Shown: piece after piece, positions 11,334 through 23,337 of the stretch
How positions within the stretch are numbered: position 1 is the stretch's first letter
Layout: the number at the start of each line of letters is the position of its first letter
Source of the DNA: Phycomyces nitens
Taxonomy: Eukaryota > Mucoromycota > Mucoromycetes > Mucorales > Phycomycetaceae
DNA length: 64,000 nucleotides
Reading direction: 5' to 3'
Assembly: GCA_022702545.1 (NCBI GenBank)
Contig: JAHRBC010000004.1
Location: forward strand, 5,424,001 to 5,488,000
Made by a program: the position numbers and the translations under genes
The notes under the pieces: generated by a model
Seen by the model: the letters and a program-made list of their open reading frames with translations, nothing else
What the model was told of the DNA's origin: nothing
The model's database searches: none

Positions 11334-13771
11334 TCAAAGTTTTGCCTTTCCATTGTTCAAGGTGTGCCAGTCCTGGTCAGTAAAGGGAACATAGACACCA
11401 TCTTTAAGCCAGTAGATCGGTTCGGTTTTGGGCACCAAAGACATATCAATGCCTTGGGATCGATAGACTGTCTTTAGTTGCTTAAAGGTTTCTGTCATTT
11501 GCATTGATGGCAATATACGTATGAATATTGGAATTGCATATCTTGGGAGATTTTTGGCCAAGTAGTCATGGAGCTGGCCAAAGTCTATTGAATGTCCCTC
11601 CTTGACAACAATGGCAACCATACCAGCCCTACCGTCATGAGAAGGTACTTCTACGCCATAGACATTGGATTCCTCAATGCCAGCAAACTGGCTGACGACC
11701 TGAGTCACTTCAGTTGTCGCCACATTCTCGCCTTTCCATCGAAAGGTGTCGCCCAGTCTATCAGCAAAGTAAAAGAAGCCATGTCGATCTAATTTTAAGA
11801 GATCTCCACTTCGGAAATAGCTGCAAAGAAGTTAGAGGGTTAAATATACTCTCAAAAGACCAACCTGTCTCCCTTTTTCAAGACATCGTGCATAACCTTT
11901 TTTGTAGTTGCCTCTTCGTTTTTATAATATCCACGGAATTGCATAATTGCGTTCTTGTTGACAAACACAACAAGTTCTCCGTATTGTCCTGGTTTGCACT
12001 ATCACAAAAACCATAAGCTCATAAGCTCATATGGAAATAAACACAAATACATACAATTTTACAAAGACCATCCTTGGTTCTGACCGGCTCTTCCGTAGTC
12101 GGATCAACTTGTATGATTCTAATGTCTCTGCGGATCGTACGAAAGAGCATTCCTCGATGACCAACTGCTCCAGCTCCAAAGTCATTCTTATTCACATTCA
12201 TCAATGAAGTAGGGGCTGTAAACCAAGGTTAGACGAACGACTTTACCATAGAGACAAACAATATATACCTTCACTTGCTGAATAAAGCTCCACAATAGTT
12301 GTAATACCAAATCTAAATGGGTTTGTAAGCCATCTTGTCAAGGCAATCATATTATTTACCTCTCCCTAAACCGATTCCATATCTCAGGGCGCATCCCGTT
12401 TCCCAGTATAGATTTGACTTGATGATGGGCTTCCATTGGGTGAATCGGTTGGCTCAATAGATATCGACAAAACTCGCCAATATAACTAAACGCTGTTACT
12501 TTGTTTTCCACACAATCGTCCCAGAACCGTTTGGCGGAGAATCTGCGCCCAAGTACAACGGTGCCTCCCCGTACCATGGTTGCAAATGTTGAAAAGAGAA
12601 TGCCTGATCCATGATAAAGAGGTAATACGCAGTAAAGTCGAGATCCAACCGTAAGTTCAGCCAGAGTACCATAAAAGTCCATGGCAAAGTTCATTCTTGC
12701 ATGTTCCATAATAGCAGCCTTTGGAAGACCAGTTGTGCCGCTTGTGTAGATTAACAAGGCAGGGTCAGAGCTAATGATGCCCTTTGTGAAGTTTTCGCTC
12801 AAGTTGGCGTCTGCAAAATCTGCAAGTATCTGAGGTGTGATAACAGGGGCAAATGAAAGGGGGTCAATGTTTGAATTTTCTGTTGCTTCGCCATAGGCAA
12901 ATAAAGAGATCCCTAGCTCTCTGATGTCATTTTCTACAGCACCGACGCTTTGAATATAGCAGGGATCAAATACGAACAGCTTGGTTTGTGCAATCTTGAT
13001 GACATGAGTTAGACTTGCGTTTGTTAAACTGGTGTTAATCATTGCTGGAATGGCGCCAATCTTAAGAATAGCAAAGAATATTATATAGAATGTTGGATGA
13101 TTCTGATGCATCATGCAGACAGTATCTGAGCTCAATGACAGTTAGCTCATTTTGAACAGTAAGCGCAGCCAAACTTTTCTACCTTTGACTTTCACATCTT
13201 GCGTCAGAAACCAGCGTGCCTGTGCATATTATTAAGATAAAAAAGTAGAGACCCTATTCCCCTGAATGTACAGCATACTTACAAGCTTGTTTGAAGCTAC
13301 AAATGTTAAACGAGTTTAGAATAATGGTTTATAAACTATCAAATGGTCCATTACCTCTCTCGATTTCTTTAAAGGTATAAGGTTTTCCTTCAAATATAAC
13401 AAAATCTCTCTCTGGATAATCCTTTGCAATGTCTCGAAATCGGTTATAGATATTTATCCTATCTTTTGATGCCCACATATGATGTCTAAGGAGTTGTAAA
13501 GATTTATGCTAAGTAGCTCCCCTTTATATATATATATCCCATGTACTCCCCCAATCTCTCTTCTTTTGACAGACGTACTTGATCAAAGAGTTCAAAATGA
13601 TTCTGATTTGATTCCAATCGCGGGTAAAGGAAGTGACAGAATTCAAATACATCCCACCAAATGCCACGCCGGCTGTAATAGCAGAGAGATATTCTACATG
13701 AAGATTATGCAATAAATAAATAAATCGATAAAATCAGCCCATTAAAGACACTCTGGCAAACCTGGAACCAT
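11334..13771 (-). CDS. FAT1: FAT1/FATP-type very-long-chain acyl-CoA synthetase
   Basis: Ten exons on the minus strand: 13762..13771, 13575..13693, 13355..13508, 13283..13296, 13183..13219, 12360..13125, 12269..12312, 12055..12215, 11865..11998 and 11334..11820. They join in phase to 641 aa, similar to yeast Fat1. Landmarks are the AMP-binding loop IYTSGTTGLPKAAIM, the FATP signature RSGDLLKLDRHGFFYFADRLG and GDTFRWKGENVATTEV. It activates long and very-long-chain fatty acids (ATP + CoA) and aids uptake. It ends in KAKL, a PTS1-like -AKL, suggesting peroxisomal dual localisation. The first exon is only ATGGTTCCAG with a weak GTTTGC donor; it was chosen because the next exon has no usable ATG and phases fit. 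That start is the least certain part. Confidence 0.9.
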
Positions 13772-14164
13772 CCTTTTCTTTCTTTCTTGGTAAAGAAAAC
13801 AAAAACAACAAGAAGAATTTAATTGAAAGTAGAAGCAATTAAATGAAAAGAGTTAATAAAGTCCTCTTATAGACAGGAGGCGAATTATTCTTCACATGGA
13901 AATACGTCGCATCCTGAACAATCGAACAATTCATCCTGAACGATCTTATCCCTTCATAATTGATATGATAGATTGGGATGTATGTTCAATGTTATGCATT
14001 CCCTGTTAAATTAGAGGTGTCTCGGAAACTCTAACCGCCTACTTTCTGCATAGAGCCAACCGCTTAAGAACCTTTAAAAATATTACTTGCCAAGGTGTCA
14101 AATATGGGCAGATTAATTGGAATATCAGGTAAATTAGAGTATTTTGTTTTATTAAAATGATAAT
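13772..14164. other. Intergenic between FAT1 start and PacC stop
   Basis: Both neighbours are on the minus strand, so this 393 bp stretch is the FAT1 promoter plus PacC 3' end. It contains a CT/GA-rich tract near 13773-13800 and a direct repeat of a CATCCTGAAC-type decamer around 13908-13942. No gene is seen. Confidence 0.4.
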
Positions 14165-16028
14165 TTAGGTGGATTTGAGTGATCGTTGAGATACGAGTGG
14201 AGAAGTATGAAATTTATGAAGATAGCTTTGATTTACCCAGTTCCTGATGTCTTGTACTAACCGCAGACGCTGCTCTGACATAGCCAATCGTTCATTGTGC
14301 TTTTCTTGGGGGTTCTCTAGCATGTTTTCTCCGGTTTCCAACTTTTTTTGATCAACATTAGCTTTGTTAACAGTCAGGTCAGATAGATCATTTGTCAGTA
14401 GCTCCAGGGCATCTGAATTTACAGGAGGTGCCTTGTTGAATAAACAAGGTTTTTGGTCTTTATCTAGTCCAAGAGGCTGCAGATCTTCTTGTTTGATCAT
14501 CGGTTCTCCAAACGTTGCAAAAACGTTGATAATATATGCAATGTTCATCTTGTCATTGCTAGACGGATCCACCTTTTGCTTTTGTTTGTCTTGCATAGAA
14601 GTAAGGGGTGGGCGAAGCCTAGGTTTGTTCAAGATCTTGTTTTCATTTCTTCCATTTGATTGAGTCGTAAAGTTTTGTTCTGGAGGCTTAAAGGGATCCA
14701 CCAGAACGTCAGGCTCAAGATTGTAGCGCTTTCCAAGTCTAATGTTGGTCGAGTTCGCCATGTGGGTATCAATTGGAGGGTTTCCTGTCTCCTGTGTCGT
14801 TATATATGTGTCTGAACCCTTGTAGATGGGGGTTGGCAGGGCAATGTCGAGATCCATCGCCATAGTTATTTGTGGCTGAGGATTTATATGAGAAAATGTA
14901 CTGTATTTTTGAGTAAGTACATGTGCATGTTTCTGTGTGCTGTCAGGCATCGAGACAGAAGAAATGGTTTGGCGAGGGAGATGGTAAGAAGGCCCCGATT
15001 GTGGGGACCTTTGGGTATGCGGTTTAGCTTGTATTTCGTCTGACAGCTGCTGAAGCCAGACATTCACATCCAAAAGCTCTTCTTCACTTGTAATATCAAC
15101 CGTCATGTTTCTAGGCGAAAATGACCCATCGTCCAACATTGTCTGTATGATGTCCAGACGGTTTTCAACCTCTGTTCAAAATATCAATTGGCCTTGTTTT
15201 ACTATTTTTTGGGCCTACCTTGATTATATTTTGTTGGGCGAGCAGGAAACAACAAGTCGTGTATGATCTGGTCAGCTCCAACGCCACTCTGATCAATTGG
15301 TCGCTTGTTTGGAGAATTGGTCTTGTCACTGGCACTGGCACTGGGGCTGGCACTGGGGCTGGTGCTGAGCCTTGGACTACGTGGCTGGGATGAAGTGCCT
15401 CTGTATGAGTGAGGCCCAAGACTTGTGTGGGCATCCCTCTTTCTAGAGCAATTATCTAATTGACCGTTAAAAAAAATGTCTGTATTGAATAAATCATCAG
15501 TTATTATTACCTTTTGGAAACGTACCACCCCCAGAGGGTATATGCCTACTTTCTGGTACGACAGAAATTGCTGCTGAAGATCTCTCTGGTAAATCAGAAT
15601 AGCTTATGGTTGGTACTTCCCTAGGAGACCCACTTTCGGATGATTGTTTTTGGTATTCAGGGGACGACTGGTGTTCGTCTGTGTGAGTTCTTTCATGTTT
15701 CTTTAGGTCTTGCGGCCGCTTAAATGTTCTTTCGCAAAACTAAATGATGACTGACATCAAAAATAGAGAAAAACAGTTTATCGCAAGCTGGCTATCCACT
15801 CACAATACAGCGATGAGGTTTAAGAGGGATGTGAACCCGAAGATGACTAGTGATGTGATCTCGCTTAATTACAGAGACATCGCAGTTTTCCCAGCAACAT
15901 GTTAGGCATAGATTCCCAGTTGATTTTCGACCGACATGATCATTTGTTAGGTGCAAATACAGTCCCTCTGGCTCTATGAATTCATCATTGCAAGCAATCC
16001 ATCGACACTTGTATAATTTGGTGGTCAT
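14165..16028 (-). CDS. RIM101: PacC/Rim101 pH-response zinc-finger transcription factor
   Basis: Exons on the minus strand 15804..16028, 15511..15739, 15219..15455 and 14165..15171 encode 565 aa. Three C2H2 fingers occupy residues 8-94: C8/C13/H26/H31, C44-C49/H62/H66 and C74/C77/H90/H94. The hallmark strings [20 protein letters not shown] and [14 protein letters not shown] are those of PacC/Rim101, which binds GCCARG and is activated by proteolysis at alkaline pH. The long C-terminal half is Ser/Pro/Gln-rich and disordered in appearance. I see no YPxL motif for PalA/Rim20 binding. The protein begins only 7 residues before finger 1, shorter than in ascomycetes. It shares a 263-bp divergent promoter with the 4CL-like gene. 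Confidence 0.9.
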
Positions 16029-16044
16029 TGCAGATTCCTATTCA

Positions 16045-16050
16045 GCCAAG
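16045..16050 (+). promoter_or_regulatory. GCCAAG, consensus PacC binding site, in the PacC/4CL divergent promoter
   Basis: GCCAAG (consensus GCCARG) lies 17 bp upstream of the PacC ATG and 240 bp before the divergent 4CL-like ATG. It could serve autoregulation or co-control. A single 6-mer match is weak evidence. Confidence 0.3.
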
Positions 16051-16291
16051 GCTTGAATATGTGTGGACCTGAGGACTGCTCAGTTAATCCAACCCAGATT
16101 CCAAAATAGGATCTTATTGGAGTTTTAATGGTTTTTCCGTAGCAACTGTGTTATATCAGCAAAAATCCTGATTGGACAAATTATTGTTCATGTTTCAACT
16201 GTAGGGAAAAAACGAAACCTATAAATATTCACAAGTTTGAGTAACATTTAGCTTTTTGTACCTTTCTTTTGACCTTGACCAAAAACAAAAA

Positions 16292-18513
16292 ATGCCTATT
16301 ACCTCGACACTTCCTCCCATAAAGATCCCCAAGACTGGAATTATTCAGCATTTGTTCGAGAGCAGAAAGTTCAATACACCCCAGAACAAAGTCCTCTCCA
16401 TCGATGTTGCAACCAAAAAGACATTGACACTCTATCAAATCAAGAGAAATGTCTTGAGATTTGCAGCTGGTCTGCAAGACGACTGCAACTTTAAGCCAAA
16501 TGATGTAGTCCTTATCTATGCACCCAACCAGGTATGTACCAATTAAAATATAAATATTCTTGGGTGGGCTATTTATTGACTGATCCATAAACAAACAATT
16601 AGTACGATTATTCGATTCCTTTACTAGGTGCTATTGCTGCAGGTAAGCCTGGATTTGTCATTAGATATCGTACACAAATATATTTACCCAGTAATATAGG
16701 TGGTGTCGCATCCCCTGCAAACCCAAACTACAACACCGACGAACTTGTATACCAGCTCGAAATGACAAAGGCAAAAATCCTTATTGCTCACTCAGACAAT
16801 ATCAAGACTGCATTCGAAGCCGCAAAGGTTGTAGGAATCCCATCTAATCGTATCTTTGTATTTGGTGAAGATACTGTCAATGGAGCTTTGCCTTTTACTG
16901 CTCTCTTGGGTGATCGCTTGGCTATCCCAGTTGATTACACCGAGAAAGAAGCAGCCGAAACTGTGGCTATATTGTGCTTCTCATCCGGAACTTCAGGTAT
17001 GTCTCTTTTTTGTTGTTGTTTTGTTGTTGGGTTTGACCATATCTAATAAGCGACAATTAGGAAAAAGCAAGGGAGTCATGACAACGTAAGTCGAGAAAGT
17101 TGATACATATATATAGCTTGATCTAATGAATTTGATCCATTAGCCACACAAACATTACATCCAACATGGAACAGTACTATGCTTCTGAGCGCGATGAAAT
17201 CAACCCCAGCATCGACCGTGCTCTTGGCATCCTCCCCTTCTTTCACATCTTTGGATTGACTGTGGTTCTTTTATCGTCCTTCAGTTTGGGTATTCCTCTT
17301 TATGTCATGCCACGCTTTGACCTGGTTGCATTCTGCGAAACTGTCCAGAACGAGAAAGTCACCTTGGCCTGCCTTGTACCCCCAATCATCCTATTGCTTG
17401 CTAAACATCAACTCATTGATCAGTATGATTTGTCTACTTTGAAACTTATCATCAGTGGTGCCGCCCCATTGAGTGGAGAGCTCAGCCAGGCAGCCAATGC
17501 CCGTCTGAAGAACACTGTGATCAAGCAGGGTTACGGCTTAACAGAAACATCACCAGTTTCTATTCTGGAGCGTACTTCAAAGGCAATTCCAGGTAAGAAA
17601 TCGATGGGGGGAATAAATCGCACGTGTTTGCCATATTTTAAATACTAATAATTCATGTGTGAAAATCTTATTTCTTTACAAAGGCTGTACTGGAAGACTC
17701 ATGTCAAACATGTTGGCCAAGATCGTCGACGATGATGGCAAAGGTAATAAGGCATATATATAAGAAGTCAACAAGGCCTAACATTAGATTTGCTCCATTA
17801 GAGGTTGCCCCTACTCAGCGTGGTGAACTCTGGCTCAAGGGTCCAAATGTCATGAAGGTATATCATATTAATAATACGATAAAAAATGTGCTAATATGAT
17901 ATTATAGGGTTATCTCAACAACCCAGAAGCTACAGCAGATTGCATGGATTCCGAGGGATATTTCCATACTGGTGATGTAGTCGAAATGGACTCTGAAAGC
18001 AACATCTATATTGTGGATCGTATCAAAGAGTTGATCAAGTACAAGGGCTTCCAGGTAAATTAACTGATATATCTCTTTTATATTTCGTTAAAATCTAATG
18101 TCATTTGAACAATGTAGGTTCCCCCAGCAGAGCTCGAAGCATATCTGGTAAGAATCATGTTTGATTCAGTCTAGATATACATATATGCATATATATCTTG
18201 CTAACATTTTAAACCTTGATAGCTTACCTCCCCAATCGTTGTGGACTGTGCAGTAATTGGTGTCTATGATGATGAACAGGCAACAGAGATTCCTAGAGCC
18301 TATGTTGTCTTGAAGGAGGGTATTGATCCCAGTGTCGAGACTGGCAAGATTGTCATGAAACATGTGGCAGACAAGGTTGTTGCATACAAACAATTGCGTA
18401 GCATTGTATTTATTGCAGAAATTCCCAAGAGCCCCTCTGGTAAAATCCTTAGACGTGTATTGAGAGACTTGGCCGACGAAGAAAAGAAGGTTCTCATCAA
18501 GGCAAAGCTGTAA
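16292..18513 (+). CDS. 4-coumarate:CoA ligase-like acyl-CoA synthetase, peroxisomal (PTS1)
   Basis: Ten exons: 16292..16531, 16603..16642, 16700..16996, 17061..17085, 17144..17592, 17684..17743, 17802..17857, 17908..18054, 18118..18147 and 18223..18513. They give 544 aa, the usual length for this family. The P-loop ([19 protein letters not shown]) is split across exons 3-5. Also present are [10 protein letters not shown], the hinge [23 protein letters not shown] and the catalytic lysine region [14 protein letters not shown]. These define the adenylate-forming 4CL/luciferase/acyl-CoA synthetase clade. The substrate is unknown; fungal members often activate medium-chain or aromatic acids. The C-terminus -AKL is a PTS1 match, so peroxisomal import is likely. 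Divergent from PacC. Confidence 0.92.
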
Positions 18514-19034
18514 TGGTCTTTTTAAGCTGTTATACCCTGTACCGTATCTTTACTACAAGAAAATTACATTATAAATTAAAGCATCCTCAAAAATAAATAT
18601 TTTTTTTTTCATTTTCATGTATGTTTTTTTTTTGTAATCTTGACTAATGAAATGGCACTCTTGTGTATGTGGGGCACAAAGTATCCATTTATAAACTTTG
18701 GTGTCATGGTAATCTCAATATATATATAGTACAAGGTTATAGCCATCTGGCAAGAAAATATGTAGATTGGTAAGTGCACAAATGTTGTAAAGTACAAAAT
18801 ATAATGCTTGTTTTATTTATTGATTGGTGTATTTGTATTTGATTTCACAGCGGAATTTGGCTACAATAGTGTATATATTGCATTATAAAATAAAGTGTGC
18901 ACATGAATAAAAAGTACAAATCATTCGAGAAAAACCACTACTATTATTCTTATTATTATTGATTGTTACTAATATAAATGCTTCTCCCAAGAGTATCATA
19001 TTTGTAATCCATTTGAAAAAAGTCTAACAATGGA
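18514..19034. other. AT-rich intergenic region
   Basis: 3' side of the 4CL-like gene and left flank of the thioesterase segment. Poly-A/T and AAT repeats only. No gene is seen. Confidence 0.5.
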
Positions 19035-21560
19035 ATTAAAGCAAAGAAATAGGTCTATTGAATCCAGATATCTCTCTTCTAACACGCATAGCAATCTCCT
19101 GTCTCTCTTTCCCTGTGGTTAACTTTAGTTTGGTGTTCTTTCATAAATTCAGTATATATAATGGCTTGCCTTCAATATAAAGCTCATTTTCCTTTTGGGT
19201 CTTGGGCACAACTTGATCGACTCCCTTTTCTAGACTCAGGAATGTAAAATTGGCTGTAATGGCCTCTTTACCGTCAAAAGATCCGTTGCTGTCCGAAACC
19301 CTAGACACCACCTTGACTTGAAACATATTGGTATCTTGTGAGGAATATATAACCTGGGCTGTAAGTCTCATAATCGAACCAATTTCTACTTTTGAGTGAA
19401 AATTGGCTTCGTCCAAAGAGTGCATCCTAACACTAGACCCAACAAATGTGCGGGCAGTAATGTAGGCAATATCGTATGCATATTTCAGTGTCTATAAAGA
19501 GGTACTTGTGTTAATATTTTCCTCGTATAAGATTAATGTTACGAATCAATATTACTTTTCCGCCGAACAAGCACCCAGTAATATTACGATCCTTTATAAG
19601 TTTATAAGAAAAAGTTAACTATCGTTCTCTTGAACTATATTAATAGTTTACTAATCTACCTGTGGTGGTATCAATAAAGTGCTTTGAAGTGTTGTGTCAT
19701 TGATTGATTTATATCCTTCCAAGAGCTCTCCTTCTATACTCAGTAAGGATCAATAGTATTCTTTAAACCCTGATTCAGGTATCAACTTACTTTGGTTATA
19801 AAAACTATCAGATCCAAAGGCCTTGAAAATTTCAGATTTTTTCGATTCATTGTTTGCAGAGTCTGGTATATCTTTTTTATACACATATCTGCTTTTCTTC
19901 ATAACTAGAAATATTAATATTTAGCACACAGATATATATCATGTTATTCAAACTTCATACACTGTGCAAGTTTCTGTATTTTTTTTTCTTTGTTGTCTTT
20001 AACAGCAAGCGAGTTTGTCTTTGTAGCTTTCTCAGTCGTAAAATCGACGGTAACACAATTAAACTTTGCTATCAAGATAGTATTTGATGTGGGATTTGCA
20101 AGGTGGCTTACAGTCTCGTTTTTTGACTGCAGGCTTGGCCTCGAATTCCCATCGCCATAAGATATCGCCTCGGCTTTTACAAGAACTATATTTTTATCAG
20201 TATTACGCATAAGTATTGAAATTATAAGTTAATAATATTTGCATTTTGACTTGATATTTACCTTCGACACTTGAAGTTCCTACATTAACCACATGACCGC
20301 TTACTCTTATATCTTGTACAGTAGCTGGAAGTAAAAGATGAAGGTGAACAGCAGAGGCTGTAGGTACATAAGAAGATTCACGATGAGGATCAGGGAAATT
20401 GTCCAAATGTTTGGTCCCGGCAACATAGCCAATTTCATCAAAAACTAGATGGATATATTAGCACAATTTTCACTTTCACTTTAATATGTCTTACCTTGGA
20501 ATAGATATCCAATATCAACTTCACCATTATAACATATAGTCTTTTCTAAAAACGGAGGAGAAGACTTGAAAAGAAGATCCTCTTCAGTATAGCTATTCAT
20601 CATCTATTATTTTACAATGAGAATTCAAGAATCTATATAGCATTTTTTTGGATCCTTTAAGACCTACCGTCTTTTCAATATTATCATGTTCAAGCTGGAA
20701 CTTTTCAAATGTTATAAAGGATCTTTTGTTTCCTTTAAGTGTCATTTCTTCAGACCAATACTTGATAGGTGCAGCCAAAACTACTCTTTCTTTATAAATA
20801 ACCAAATAATTAATATACATTAATGCCTCGTAAGCCAAGTCTAATTAACCTTCGTTACCATTTGAGCTGATTGACCCTTGTAATGTATCTGATATCTTGC
20901 TTGGGTTGACCTTTGTCAGGGCCTGTTTATTTATATGATTGTATCGATAAAATTTAACATTTTTAGGGACATTCTTCAAAGAGGCGAGCATTATAAGATG
21001 ACGGGAAAAAATATCGCAAGATTGCTTGTATTTATAAAGACTTTCTTTAACTAGCTACTATACTCTGCATCAACTGTACAGGATCACACATCATCATTAA
21101 TTTTCCCATTAAAAGATATAGCCTAGATCTAAAGAAAAAGGATTTTTAAAATCTTAAATCAAAGTTATAGTTTTGTAAGAAGTATTGATCTGCTTATAAA
21201 ACTCATTGATATTATTTGCATGGTTGATATCAATAGCTCTTATACTTGTCTTTACTCGTAAGTACAGATAATATAGGAAAACTGTATGCATTTTTATTTA
21301 ATAAGACTGGATCATATAACCGGTTCTAGCTTTGGTTGTCCATTCAGATAAAGGTTTTAATATCCTACCTGGAATTTTAAGACATAAAAGTCAATTATCA
21401 GAGATTTCCAGGAAATCGTTCAAATAAAAAAAAACTAAACGCAAAACAAAGTGTATATTGAAATATTTAAGGATAAGAAAAACTTTAACTCAATACTATT
21501 ATTTGATATTCTATAAATGTCGATCAGTTATTTAAACTGTGCCTAAATATTCAAGACAAA
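19035..21560. repeat. Segmental duplication, copy A
   Basis: About 2.5 kb nearly collinear with 26925-29565 in direct orientation. It covers the thioesterase gene, its promoter and about 550 bp further upstream. Similarity starts abruptly at ATTAAAGCAAAGAAATAGG in both copies and fades shortly after the shared CTATAAATG-type string (about 21515 and 29506). Introns and flanks are conserved as well as exons, indicating a recent event. Confidence 0.85.
19141..20991 (-). CDS. ACOT9-type double-hotdog acyl-CoA thioesterase, copy A
   Basis: Minus-strand exons 20668..20840, 20495..20603, 20262..20444, 19961..20185, 19791..19904, 19660..19733, 19556..19591 and 19141..19491 are all in phase. They follow a first exon beginning ATG at 20991. 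The N-hotdog has QVFDEIGYVAGTKHL; the C-hotdog has the family motif QDRNITGCLFGGK, then AYDIAYITARTFVGSSVR and MHSLDEANFHSKVEIGS. The family hydrolyses acyl-CoA to free acid and CoA in mitochondria. The basic N-terminus (LKNVPKNVKFYRYNHINK) could be a presequence. Exon 1 must be joined to exon 2 past an in-frame TAA. It uses either an 18-nt GT-AG intron (20841-20858; 465 aa) or a 60-nt GC-AG intron (20841-20900; 451 aa). Confidence 0.82.
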
Positions 21561-23337
21561 AGAAAATATTTTACTATTAATAAATATGAATACTTTAGTG
21601 ACACCTCTTATTACAGAACAATGTATTATTTTGTAATAGTGATAATAGCTCCAAACCAATCTTTTCTTATAAAGCTAATGGAAGTCTCCAATTAATACTG
21701 TTTAGTTCAATTCGATACAGAATAACAAAGGTTGAAAGCACAGATAAAACAAGAGACCATATTTTAAATGACTTGATTTTTCTATGATATTGGTATAAAT
21801 CTAAAAGGAAGAACTAGAGACTTTATTTGGACAATTCAGAACATAGCCATGTTAATATCACTCAATACTATATTAACTTTTCGACTTGTCGCAAATTGAT
21901 TTATTAAAAAAAACCCCCTTTCTATTACACTCATAAAAAATGATGGCGATTAATTATATCTACGAAATAAAGAGAAAACACCACTTTCTTTTCGTTAAAA
22001 TCACGTTATGTTTCAACAGAACAATAACAGGGCCCTTGGAAAATAAAAGGAGCTTTCAAATGAAAAAACAAGGGCGGTTATTAGTGATACTCTTGTGAAT
22101 GGATTACTTATAGTTATATATAAGATTGGCATACCTACACTGACCTGGATTATTTTGACGTACTTTCCTAGTTGGAAAATTCAAGTAGAAATAGCTACTT
22201 TTTTTTATATTAGAGATCTACTGGTTTTTTCCCCAGAGTTGGCGTAGTGGTGAATAATTACTGGTGTTTTTTCCTCCAGTTCTTCTGCTTTAGATCATCA
22301 ATAATTATTGTCAAATGCGCCAACTCCAAGGAAAAAACCTGTATTTTGACTTTACAAGTGTATGCCAAAAAAGGACTTGTGTTACAGATTCTGCTTGACA
22401 TTGGTGTCTGACACTGGGGAGAGCGAGTCACAAGATTACGCATTTACTCAATTGTAATGTATTTTGGTGAATACTTGTTCATTCTCTTTACGCATCACAA
22501 TCTACATTAGAATCACTTGTTAATATTGGAATAGGTTTATTCCTTGCTTGGCAGCAGACTTTGGTAAATAAATAGAATAACTAACCTTGAATACTACAAA
22601 CAAAACAAAATCTATCAAACTTGGCTGCAAGTCTATTAAGAATATGCATTAAATCAGTAAAGGCTCTAGACTAAATCAATACATATTCACGTCTTTCTAA
22701 CAAGAGTTTAATGTAGTCTTGGCAAACTGGCAACAGTTATTTCTGCTCTTTTCTTTTCATTGTCAATATAAGAGAGATATCGTCAATGTTTGGATTTTTA
22801 AAAAAAAAGATACTATGTGTCTAATACAAAAAGTATCAAACTATGGATCCTGGGCATGAATCATGAGAGCTTTCTCTATATCTATTGATTTTGTTTCTGA
22901 ATAGCAGAGAAAAGTAAATGAAACATATCTTTATACTTTATGTATTTACTTGTATCTTACTAGTATTCTTGTTAATTTACATGGTTCGTATCGTACTCTC
23001 CGATGTGTCCGTCGAACGGCATCTGGGAAATACATGGGCATGAAATGGCTCGTCTACCATTTTCTGTAAGAACAAAAAAACTAGAAAAATATTGTGCCTT
23101 ATTTTTATTTTATAATGTCCTATCTTATGGATTCTTGTGGTGCAAAGACGAAATGAATACCAGAGCATATCAGCTTCATATTTTCCGCCATTGCTTTTGA
23201 AGAATTTGTACAATGAGCTTATTCAACGACTCAATTTTAAAAAAAGAAGACTACCGGTTTGGCTCAGTCGTAGACTTCGCTACTTATACGTTTCTACTGG
23301 CTTGTAAAAAAAGAAGATACATGATCCAAATTTAATC
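20992..23337. other. AT-rich intergenic, partly duplicated
   Basis: The first 570 bp are the upstream flank shared with copy B. The rest (21560-23337) is AT-rich. ORFs at 22258-22443, 22977-23213 and 23003-23200 carry no motif. A short stretch at 23254-23275 resembles a tRNA D-arm, but no tRNA can be folded. Confidence 0.4.

Noticed and set aside
23254..23300. tRNA-like sequence (GGTTTGGCTCAGTCGTAGA)
   Set aside because: It looks like a D-arm, but there is no matching acceptor stem and no T-arm GGTTCRA within reach.
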